A DNA stretch of 8,071 bases from the NCBI GenBank assembly GCA_964468725.1, contig CAYXVU010000260.1:1-8071 (forward strand), in the 5' to 3' direction. Each line of letters starts with the position of its first letter. The stretch's first letter is position 1. Made by a program: the position numbers and the translations under genes. The notes beneath the pieces are model-generated. The model was not told where the DNA came from and ran no database searches. It worked only from the letters and a program-made list of their open reading frames with translations. Source of the DNA: CAYXVU01 sp964468725 (GTDB taxonomy: Bacteria; Acidobacteriota; Blastocatellia; UBA7656). Shown piece after piece: positions 1 to 5,981 of this stretch.

Positions 1-1724
1 TCGCCCGGCGAATCCATCATCAGGTCCTGGGCCGAGGCTGTTTTCGGGAACGCCATTACGTCACGAATGTTCTCGGTTCCGCAGAGGATCATGCAGGTAC
101 GTTCGATCCCGGCGGCAAAGCCTCCGTGCGGCGGCGTGCCAAATTCGAGCGCGTCGAGCAGAAATCCGAATTTCGAACGCGCTTCTTCATCGGTCATGCC
201 CAACGCTTTGAAGATGCGGCGCTGCGTCTCGCGTTGGTGAATTCGAATCGAGCCGCTGCCGAGTTCCACGCCATTGAGCACCAGATCATACGCCTTCGCC
301 AGCACGGAGCCGGGCGCGGTTTCCACCAAGTCGAGGTCTTCGTCACGCGGACTAGTAAATGGGTGGTGCATGGCGTAGTAGCGTCCATCGTCTTCGTGAT
401 ATTCGAACATCGGAAAATCCGTCACCCACAGAAAATTGAACTTGTTCGGGTCGATCAAGTTTTCGCGTTCGGCCACTTCGGCACGCAAAGCATTGAGCGC
501 CGCCGCCACGACTGCGGGCTTGCCCGCGACAATGAGCGCGCAATCGCCCGCCACACAATCGGCTGTAGCAGCTAATTCCGCGACTTTCGCTTCTCCAAGC
601 GCTTTGAGCGATGAGGTCGTTTCGCCGCCTTCGGCAATTTTGATCCATGCCATGCCACCGGCGTTGAGGCGTTTGGCAATCTCCGCGAGTTCGTCGAGCT
701 GCTTACGTGAATACTTAGCCCCGCCTTTGACGGTAATGGCTTTGACCTGTCCGCCCGCATCGAGCGCACTGCGATAGATGGAGAAATCCGTTCCGGCAAG
801 CGAGGCGCTCAAATCAGCCAACTCTAGCCCATAGCGCGTATCGGGTTTATCTGAACCGTAGCGGCTCATCGCTTCAGCATAACTCAGTCGCGGAAAGGGC
901 AAATCTGCTTTGACGCCGATCAACCGCGCCAACTCCGCCATCATCGGCTCGATGGCGCTGAAGACATCATTAGGGCGAACGTAGCTCATCTCGATATCGA
1001 TCTGCGTAAACTCCGGTTGCCGGTCGGCGCGCAGGTCTTCGTCGCGGAAGCAGCGAACGATTTGAAAGTAGCGGTCATAGCCCGACACCATCAGCAGTTG
1101 TTTGAAGATCTGCGGCGATTGCGGCAACGCATAAAAGTTGCCGGGCGAGATGCGACTCGGCACAATGTAATCGCGCGCGCCTTCAGGCGTCGTGCGGATG
1201 AGCATCGGCGTCTCGATTTCATAAAAGCCATGGTCATCCAAATAGCGGCGCACCGTGATGGCCGCGCGATGGCGCAGTTTGATATTCGCTTGCATCTTCT
1301 CGCGGCGCAGGTCGAGGTAGCGATACTTGAGTCGTACCTCTTCGTTGAGCCGCGTACCTTCAATTTCGAAGGGCGGATTTTTCGCGTTGTTGAGGATATA
1401 AACTTCGCTGGCGATGACTTCGATGCGCCCGGTATCGAGGTTTTCGTTGTACTTGTCTTCATCGCGCATCACTGCTTTGCCGATGATGGCGGCGACGTAC
1501 TCGTTGCGCAACTCTTTGGCGCGGCTGTGCGCGGTCGGATTCTTCTCTTCGTCCAGCACAACTTGTACAACCCCTTCGCGGTCGCGCAGGTCAAGGAAGG
1601 TGAGGGAGCCAAAATCCCGGCGGCGATGTACCCATCCCATCAAGGTTACGGGTTGTCCGGCATGCTCCGGTCGCAGAGCGCCGCAGTAATGTGTGCGTTT
1701 CAAACTGCCTAAATTATCTAACAT
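1..1724 (-). CDS. aspS: Aspartyl-tRNA synthetase (class II), C-terminus cut off by window edge
   Basis: Attaches aspartate to tRNA-Asp in the cytoplasm, using ATP. The frame is open for 574 codons from the ATG at 1722-1724 to the left edge. Residues 1 to about 115 form the OB-fold anticodon-binding domain (GWVHRRRDFG near residue 30-39). Class II motif 1 lies around GFYEIETPM (from residue 166). Motif 2 is FRDEDLRADRQPEFTQ (from residue 226). The bacterial GAD insertion domain occupies roughly residues 300-410 (for example GGQVKAITVKGGAKYSRK). Motif 3 is GIERT with Arg at about 542, followed by NIRDVMAFPKTASA. These positions fall within about 10 residues of my memory of the 590-residue E. 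coli enzyme, so only about 20-25 residues are missing. The ATG is preceded by only a weak purine stretch (GAGA). The gene lies 45 nt downstream of the gamma-CA gene on the same strand and is probably co-transcribed with it. No frameshift is visible. Whether it also charges tRNA-Asn cannot be settled here. Confidence 0.97.
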   Translation of the reverse strand, partial: MLDNLGSLKRTHYCGALRPEHAGQPVTLMGWVHRRRDFGSLTFLDLRDREGVVQVVLDEEKNPTAHSRAKELRNEYVAAIIGKAVMRDEDKYNENLDTGRIEVIASEVYILNNAKNPPFEIEGTRLNEEVRLKYRYLDLRREKMQANIKLRHRAAITVRRYLDDHGFYEIETPMLIRTTPEGARDYIVPSRISPGNFYALPQSPQIFKQLLMVSGYDRYFQIVRCFRDEDLRADRQPEFTQIDIEMSYVRPNDVFSAIEPMMAELARLIGVKADLPFPRLSYAEAMSRYGSDKPDTRYGLELADLSASLAGTDFSIYRSALDAGGQVKAITVKGGAKYSRKQLDELAEIAKRLNAGGMAWIKIAEGGETTSSLKALGEAKVAELAATADCVAGDCALIVAGKPAVVAAALNALRAEVAERENLIDPNKFNFLWVTDFPMFEYHEDDGRYYAMHHPFTSPRDEDLDLVETAPGSVLAKAYDLVLNGVELGSGSIRIHQRETQRRIFKALGMTDEEARSKFGFLLDALEFGTPPHGGFAAGIERTCMILCGTENIRDVMAFPKTASAQDLMMDSPG

Positions 1725-1769
1725 AATCTGTCTCAACTAACCCTACGCGGTATGCCCTGCTGTCCAAGT

Positions 1770-2297
1770 CTATGTGGATGATCTCTTCGCTTCCGCTAGG
1801 TAGATATTTTTGTACTCAATATAATTTTGCCAGTGATGATCTATGCGCGCGATCTCTTCTTGCGTAACGGCGCGGCGCACTTTGGCAGGCGCTCCCATGA
1901 CCAACGAACGCGGCGGAATAATGGTGCCGGGGGTAAGCAGCGAACCGGCGGCGATCAACGACTCTTCGCCCACTACTACGTCATCGAGAATGATCGAGCC
2001 AATGCCAATCAGCGAGCGATTGTTGATCGTGCATCCGTGCAAAACGGCGTTGTGGCCGACGGTAACGCAGTTGCCAATGAGCGTAGCAAACCGCCCGCTG
2101 GTGACGTGAATGACTGTGCCATCTTGAATGTTGGTATTCTCGCCAATGCGAATATGAAAGACATCGCCACGAATGACACAGTTGAACCAAACGCTTGCCT
2201 GCTCGCCAATCTGCACATCGCCGATAATCTGCGCGCTCTCTTCGATAAAAGCCGTTGCGGCAATCTGCGGTTCAATTCCTTTGTATCCTCTAATCAT
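1770..2297 (-). CDS. Gamma-class carbonic anhydrase-like protein (CamH/YrdA/PaaY group)
   Basis: A 175-residue left-handed beta-helix protein of the hexapeptide-repeat superfamily, likely a trimeric zinc or iron enzyme hydrating CO2. The hexapeptide pattern runs from about residue 18 to 135. The gamma-CA residues are all visible: Arg43 and Asp45 (VIRGD), Gln58 and Asp59 (NIQDG), and the three metal-ligand histidines His64 (VIH), His82 (VGH) and His87 (LHG). The acidic loop typical of the archaeal Cam enzyme is absent, which points to the shorter CamH-like group. A C-terminal alpha-helix (TQEEIARIDHHWQNYIEYK) packs on the helix in this family. I chose the ATG at 2295-2297 because GAGGAG stands 4 nt upstream and the protein then begins at the usual family start; the frame stays open for another 71 codons upstream, but that sequence does not look like protein. 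Many family members have no measurable CA activity, so the biochemical role is inferred. aspS follows after 45 nt. Confidence 0.93.
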   Translation of the reverse strand: MIRGYKGIEPQIAATAFIEESAQIIGDVQIGEQASVWFNCVIRGDVFHIRIGENTNIQDGTVIHVTSGRFATLIGNCVTVGHNAVLHGCTINNRSLIGIGSIILDDVVVGEESLIAAGSLLTPGTIIPPRSLVMGAPAKVRRAVTQEEIARIDHHWQNYIEYKNIYLAEAKRSST

Positions 2298-2299
2298 CG

Positions 2300-2307
2300 C
2301 TCTCCTC
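2300..2307 (-). promoter_or_regulatory. Ribosome binding site that fixes the gamma-CA start
   Basis: On the minus strand the sequence reads GAGGAGAG directly before GCG-ATG. This strong Shine-Dalgarno match selects the ATG at 2297 over the in-frame ATG 71 codons upstream (at 2510). Confidence 0.75.
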
Positions 2308-2644
2308 GGCTCGCAGCAATCGGCTGGCCGCTTTGCGAGCATTTCCGCCTGATGAAGAAAGAAGGGAAGGTAGCATGTGGGTCGTGCGCGTCGCAAGCGA
2401 ACCGGAAAATGGGCAGTCGCAATGCGCGTGCAGACTACGGCCTTGCCGTTCGCAACCACAATCGAACCTGAATGTAAGCGGAAGAAACAGGTTTTTACGG
2501 ATACGGTCAATTGATCCGTGATGCTCCTCCCTCCGTGTTCTATTCCCCGCCTCTCACCCTAACGCGTTGAGAAAAAGATGATGGCTTCAACCTAACGGGC
2601 GACATCGAAAACTATTTTGCATTGCAGCCTTTCGATTTTACGTC

Positions 2645-2673
2645 TTGGTAGAGTGAGCGCTGCATACTAAATT
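2645..2673 (+). promoter_or_regulatory. Candidate sigma70-type promoter for the S8 protease gene
   Basis: TTGGTA (2645-2650, 4 of 6 to the -35 consensus) and TAAATT (2668-2673, 4 of 6 to the -10 consensus) are separated by 17 nt. Initiation would fall near 2680 and give a leader of about 75 nt. Both hexamers are only moderate matches, so this is tentative. Confidence 0.3.
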
Positions 2674-2693
2674 TTGCTCATACCTTTGAGCAA
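2674..2693. repeat. Perfect inverted repeat TTGCTCA-N6-TGAGCAA, possible operator
   Basis: Two 7-bp arms (2674-2680 and 2687-2693) are exactly complementary around a 6-nt spacer. The element abuts the candidate -10 box and covers the predicted start point, a common place for a repressor site. It could instead form a hairpin at the 5' end of the mRNA. No T-run follows, so it is not a terminator. Confidence 0.45.
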
Positions 2694-2742
2694 GGCATTC
2701 GTATAGCAAACCATCAGCGCGATCCTCAACTAACCACCACAC

Positions 2743-2748
2743 AAGGAG
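2743..2748 (+). promoter_or_regulatory. Ribosome binding site of the S8 protease gene
   Basis: AAGGAG stands 8 nt before the ATG at 2757, an optimal arrangement that supports this start. The pilZ-like gene has the same AAGGAGAG leader motif. Confidence 0.8.
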
Positions 2749-2756
2749 AGTTATCA

Positions 2757-4853
2757 ATGGTAACAGTGTATTATGGGAGCAAAGATGAGCCGGGATTTAT
2801 GCTCGAACAGAGCAATGACCTGATCGCCGTTCGCACGCGCAGCAAACGATCTATTACCCGCACAATCGGGTCTGTCCCGACTCCAATTTCGGCAGAATTG
2901 GAAGACGGCACGCTGGTTCAGGCCTTTCCAGAAGCGGGCGTCGAAGTCTATCGTGTGCCTGTGGGTCGCGGAGAACGCTCATTGAGCGACCGCAAAGCAA
3001 CGTTGCGCGCGGCTGCGGATGTGCGCTTTGCCGGAGGCGTATTGGTTGACCCAGCGACGCAAGAACCGGTTCTGTATACCGAAAATCTATTCATTAAATT
3101 CGTCGAAACCGCCGACCCGGACGACTGCCTAGCCGTGTTGCGCGAAGCCGGGCTGACCGTCAAAAACGAAGTCTCGTATGCTACCAATGCCTATTTTGTG
3201 GAAGCGCCGGAAGGCACAGGGCAAGAGGTCTTCGCCATTGCTGAGAAACTCTTGCACCGTAAAGATGTCGAGTTTTGCCATCCGGAGTTGATCCGCCCGC
3301 GCGCCCGCAAAGGCATCTTTCCGCAACAGTGGCACTTGAAAAAGACTACCCTTAACAGCCTCTCCATTGATGCCCATGCTAACGTCGAAGCGGCACACGA
3401 AGTGACGCGCGGCGCGGGCGTGACGATTGCTGTCATTGATGACGGCGTAGATATTGACCATATCGAATTCGGCGGCGCGGGCAAGGTCGTCGCTCCGCGT
3501 GACGCCACCTTACAGAGCACCGATCCGCGCCCGAAAGATTCCTTCGGCACAGGCCCGGAAGACGGCGATAATCACGGCACGGCGTGCGCGGGCGTTGCCT
3601 GTGCTAACGGCAGCAACGGGGCGTCGGGAGTCGCTCCGCAAGCCAAACTCATGCCCATTCGCTTGTCATCCGGGTTGGGGTCACAGCACGAAGCCGATGC
3701 CTTTATCTGGGCCGCCGATCATGGAGCCGATGTAATCTCTTGCAGTTGGGGGCCACCCGACGGTCGTTGGTGGGTTGCCAGCGACCCGCGGCATAGGCAA
3801 ATCTTTCGCTTGCCTCCGAGCACGCGGCTGGCACTGGATTACGTCACCACCAATGGTCGGAACGGAAAGGGATGTGTGGTGTTATTTGCCGCTGGCAATG
3901 GCAACGAGTCTGCGGATAACGATGGCTATGCCAGCTACGAGCGCGTCATCGCCGTTGCCGCTTGTAATGATCGCAACGCGCGCAGCGTGTACAGCGATTT
4001 TGGCAACGCCGTGTGGTGCGCTTTTCCGAGCAGCGATTTCGGCCATCCCCCCTTCAATCAGCCGGAGCCGCTAACGACGGGCATTTGGACGACAGACCGT
4101 GCTGGGCAGGATGGCTACAACAGCGGCCAAATAGCAGACGGCGACACTGCCGGAAATTACACCAATAGCTTCGGCGGCACATCGAGCGCATGTCCGGGCG
4201 CGGCAGGCATCGCCGCTTTAGTCCTCTCTGTCAACCCGGCGCTCAAGTGGCATGAGGTGAAAGACTTGTTCAAACGCGCCTGCGACAAAATTGATCCGCA
4301 AGGCGGCGGCTACAACGCTGAGGGGCATAGCCCAAAGTATGGATACGGGCGGCTCAATGCACGGACAGCGGTTGAGCTAGCCCAACCGCTGCCGCAGAGC
4401 AGCGTCATCATCAAACGTACCTTCGACGCTCCGATTCCCGATTTACAGACCGTTACCTTCACTCTGAATGTGCCGGAAAGTGCGCCGGTCGAAGCCTTGA
4501 CCGTTAGCCTCGATCTGAAACACACCTTCATCGGCGATTTGATTATCAGCTTGCAGCCGCCCGCCAGCGTGAGCACGAGCCGCGTGATGCTTCATAATCG
4601 GGTAGGCGGATCAACAAAGAATCTGAAGAAGACCTACGATGCGGTGACGACTCCGGCGCTGGCAGCATTCGCCGGTAAAAATTGTCGCGGCAATTGGACA
4701 TTGCGCATACAGGACGCGGCGGCACAAGACTTCGGCACCCTCGTATCCTTTGCGCTGAATCTGTCCTTCGCGCATCCGGATCGAACGGCGCGCCCGCCCG
4801 AACTGAAAGCGAAACCAGCTAAGAAGAAGGCAAAGGCGCAAAAAGCCCGCTAA
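2757..4853 (+). CDS. Subtilisin-family (S8) serine protease with C-terminal P/Homo B domain
   Basis: A 698-residue endopeptidase of the kexin/PrcA-like branch of family S8. Residues 1 to about 100 are an uncharacterised N-terminal part. Residues about 105-178 (ENLFIKFVETADPDDCLAV onward) look like a fervidolysin-type prodomain, followed by a basic link (RPRARKG) where self-cleavage could occur. The catalytic domain spans about 190-545: Asp228 (AVIDDGVD), His273 (DNHGTACAG), oxyanion-hole Asn381 (FAAGNGN) and Ser476 (GGTSSACPG) are all intact. Residues about 550-672 form a P/Homo B domain (HTFIGDLIISL, GNWTLRIQD), which in related enzymes is calcium-linked and needed for folding or stability. 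The last 20 residues are Lys/Ala/Pro-rich. No hydrophobic signal peptide is visible, and there are 11 cysteines, unusual for a secreted subtilase. It has its own leader and strong ribosome binding site and no same-strand partner close by. Activity is well supported; substrate and location are unknown. It resembles, from memory, the cyanobacterial calcium-dependent protease PrcA. Confidence 0.93.
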   Translation: MVTVYYGSKDEPGFMLEQSNDLIAVRTRSKRSITRTIGSVPTPISAELEDGTLVQAFPEAGVEVYRVPVGRGERSLSDRKATLRAAADVRFAGGVLVDPATQEPVLYTENLFIKFVETADPDDCLAVLREAGLTVKNEVSYATNAYFVEAPEGTGQEVFAIAEKLLHRKDVEFCHPELIRPRARKGIFPQQWHLKKTTLNSLSIDAHANVEAAHEVTRGAGVTIAVIDDGVDIDHIEFGGAGKVVAPRDATLQSTDPRPKDSFGTGPEDGDNHGTACAGVACANGSNGASGVAPQAKLMPIRLSSGLGSQHEADAFIWAADHGADVISCSWGPPDGRWWVASDPRHRQIFRLPPSTRLALDYVTTNGRNGKGCVVLFAAGNGNESADNDGYASYERVIAVAACNDRNARSVYSDFGNAVWCAFPSSDFGHPPFNQPEPLTTGIWTTDRAGQDGYNSGQIADGDTAGNYTNSFGGTSSACPGAAGIAALVLSVNPALKWHEVKDLFKRACDKIDPQGGGYNAEGHSPKYGYGRLNARTAVELAQPLPQSSVIIKRTFDAPIPDLQTVTFTLNVPESAPVEALTVSLDLKHTFIGDLIISLQPPASVSTSRVMLHNRVGGSTKNLKKTYDAVTTPALAAFAGKNCRGNWTLRIQDAAAQDFGTLVSFALNLSFAHPDRTARPPELKAKPAKKKAKAQKAR

Positions 4854-4936
4854 ACGATTTGGGCAAGTGCGCACAAGAAGCAAGGGTGACGGGCGAGCAT
4901 TCGGTTTGCGATCAATAATTGGATACCGATCAACGC

Positions 4937-4960
4937 CGCCAAGACGGATGGGCACGGATG
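4937..4960 (-). repeat. Cryptic intergenic repeat patch with 10-nt period
   Basis: The patch starts with CGCCAAGACGG (4937-4947) and contains two copies of ACGGATG exactly 10 nt apart (4944-4950 and 4954-4960). The first 11 nt are the exact reverse complement of 5244-5254. It resembles short GC-periodic phrases that recur between genes in environmental bacterial genomes; this is from memory and untested here. Confidence 0.4.
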
Positions 4961-5042
4961 CAACCTAAGAATCCATGCTCATTCGTCTCAATCCATACCT
5001 ACCCCTTCTATACAAAATCCTGCCCGTCAGACTGACACTGAT

Positions 5043-5059
5043 CTCGATCTTTGATCGAG
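5043..5059. repeat. Small perfect hairpin CTCGATC-TTT-GATCGAG
   Basis: Seven-bp complementary arms enclose a 3-nt loop. No T-run follows on either strand, so it is not an intrinsic terminator. It lies alone in the gene-free stretch and its role is unknown. Confidence 0.4.
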
Positions 5060-5234
5060 CGTGGTAGAGGATGGCGGTGGCCTGAATGGATGGAGCATGG
5101 TTGTCTGGCGAGGTATCGCAGGGCTGCACTACTTGTCCAGTTCTCGCTTAGAAAACCATCATCCCCGCATCGCCACGCCGACAATACGTGAGAGATTATC
5201 AACTTTCTCTAAGAGCCTGTGACGCAGGGCAAAT

Positions 5235-5277
5235 CTCTTTGCGCCGTCTTGGCGTTCTCTGCGCCTCTGCGGTGAAT
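5235..5277 (+). repeat. Cryptic intergenic repeat patch with recurring TGCG/GGCG units
   Basis: GCG recurs every 8-11 nt (5241, 5252, 5261, 5269), each preceded by a pyrimidine-rich run, ending in GCGGTGAA. Positions 5244-5254 (CCGTCTTGGCG) are the exact inverted match of 4937-4947. Such 'ctttgcg...cttggcg...tgcggtgaa' phrases look like a dispersed intergenic family that I recall from other environmental genomes. Copy number in this genome cannot be judged from one window. Confidence 0.45.
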
Positions 5278-5382
5278 CCGTTTCCGATCATAGTCAATCG
5301 CAAACGGCTGTAGTGCCTGATGCGCAGAATCTATTCACTCTCGACGACCGGCCAATCAAACCGACTTGCCGCCGCTTTCGTC

Positions 5383-5453
5383 TTGACCCAATTCTCAAGA
5401 ATACTTTAGCTCCTGCATTTATCTTGTAGGCAGCGGAAGGGCTAGTGTATTCT
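5383..5453 (+). promoter_or_regulatory. Candidate promoter region of the PilZ-like gene
   Basis: Two weak sigma70-type pairs are visible. One is TTGACC (5383-5388) with TTTAGC (5405-5410), spacer 16 nt, straddling the inverted repeat ATTCT-CA-AGAAT at 5391-5402. The other is TTGTAG (5424-5429) with TATTCT (5448-5453), spacer 18 nt. Neither is strong, and I cannot choose between them. Confidence 0.25.
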
Positions 5454-5505
5454 TTTGGGCTTGATTCAGAACGATCAGAGATAATTCACTAAGGAGAGAC
5501 TGCCT

Positions 5506-5820
5506 ATGAGTGCCGCTAGTGTGTGTACTTCTATCGAAAATCCAACTAACGTGCAGCGACTCTTGCGCGCTCATTGTGAAGTAAACGGAATGACGCGCGA
5601 GTGCCGCATCTTGGATTTGAAGGCCAACCGGGCTTTTGTTGAAAGTTATGTTCCAGCCGTAACCGGCTCGCAAGTCAACTTGCAATTTAATCTGCCCAAT
5701 CAGCATCCGATCTCAGCCAACGGCGTCGTCAGCCATCATCAATTCACTGTGGGCTTCAGCGTGGAATTCACAGACCTTTCGGCCAACGACTGTGAGCAGT
5801 TGAAGCGTTTCGCTTACTAA
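5506..5820 (+). CDS. PilZ-like domain protein with degenerate c-di-GMP motif
   Basis: A 104-residue, single-domain, presumably cytoplasmic protein. The PilZ beta-barrel pattern is recognisable: an Arg-containing start (QRLLRAHCEV, 17-26), a central strand-turn (RILDLKANRAFVES, 34-47), GSQVNLQFNLP (54-64), NGVVSHHQ (72-79), and the closing TVGFSVEFTDLSANDCEQL typical of the family. However, the two c-di-GMP signatures are poor. RxxxR is reduced to R18-LL-R21, and D/NxSxxG reads D37-LKANR, with Lys for Ser and Arg for Gly. It may therefore not bind the nucleotide and could instead act by protein contacts, as reported for some degenerate PilZ proteins. The start is supported by AAGGAG 9 nt upstream (5491-5496). 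It stands alone, convergent with the TolC gene. The family call is fairly safe; the function is unknown. Confidence 0.78.
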   Translation: MSAASVCTSIENPTNVQRLLRAHCEVNGMTRECRILDLKANRAFVESYVPAVTGSQVNLQFNLPNQHPISANGVVSHHQFTVGFSVEFTDLSANDCEQLKRFAY

Positions 5821-5917
5821 CTCTTCCCTCGACGAAACCGGATTCTTGCCCCAAAGGCCGCCAAGCGCCATGGTAGCTGCAGGCCTTATATGCCATCGGG
5901 TTTATAGAGGATGAGGG

Positions 5918-5949
5918 AAAACAAAAAGGGCGACTCGCGTGAGCCGCCC
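5918..5949 (-). terminator. Intrinsic terminator of the TolC-family gene
   Basis: On the minus strand GGGCGGCTC-ACGC-GAGTCGCCC forms a 9-bp stem with one A-C mismatch and a 4-nt loop, followed by TTTTTGTTTT. It begins 32 nt after the stop codon of the outer membrane channel gene. The plus strand has no T-run after the stem, so it should act only for the minus-strand gene. Confidence 0.88.
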
Positions 5950-5981
5950 AAACCGATGCCACTATACCTCAATTCTCTCCG

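Larger units (their letters stand above)
2298..2756. other. Divergent intergenic region between gamma-CA and protease genes
   Basis: These 459 nt separate two divergently transcribed genes and should hold both promoters. The half next to gamma-CA has an open frame on the minus strand, but it is rich in Arg, Cys and Pro, has no family resemblance and is bypassed by a strong ribosome binding site. An inverted repeat ACGGAT-N11-ATCCGT lies at 2497-2519. The half next to the protease is AT-richer and holds the promoter candidate and inverted repeat listed separately. I see no small gene or RNA here. Confidence 0.6.
4854..5505. other. Long gene-free stretch (652 nt)
   Basis: I find no credible coding region or known RNA here. 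Short open frames on the minus strand (for example 5008-5202) lack a ribosome binding site and family resemblance. The stretch contains two cryptic repeat-like patches (4937-4960 and 5235-5277), a 7-bp hairpin (5043-5059) and possible promoter elements near its right end. No clear intrinsic terminator follows the protease stop codon; only the 8-bp palindrome GTGCGCAC occurs shortly after it. Confidence 0.6.

Noticed and set aside
1017..1712. A 231-residue open frame on the plus strand.
   Set aside because: It is antisense to the well-supported aspS gene and shows no family features; it is a shadow of that gene's codon bias.
1827..2471. A 214-residue open frame on the plus strand.
   Set aside because: It is antisense to the gamma-carbonic anhydrase gene, and its sequence shows no recognisable domain.
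2298..2510. A 71-codon in-frame N-terminal extension of the gamma-carbonic anhydrase.
   Set aside because: Its composition does not resemble the family, and a strong GAGGAG site lies directly before the ATG at 2297, giving the usual length of about 175 residues.
1732..2735. An 11-nt direct repeat, CTCAACTAACC, at 1732-1742 and 2725-2735.
   Set aside because: Two short copies at unrelated positions relative to genes; probably chance.
5008..5202. A possible 64-residue gene on the minus strand in the gene-free stretch.
   Set aside because: No ribosome binding site or family resemblance, and it includes the hairpin at 5043-5059.
5854..5887. Possible terminator hairpin for the PilZ-like gene (AAGGCC ... 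GGCCTT).
   Set aside because: Only six paired bases around a 22-nt loop and no T-run afterwards, so the evidence is too weak.
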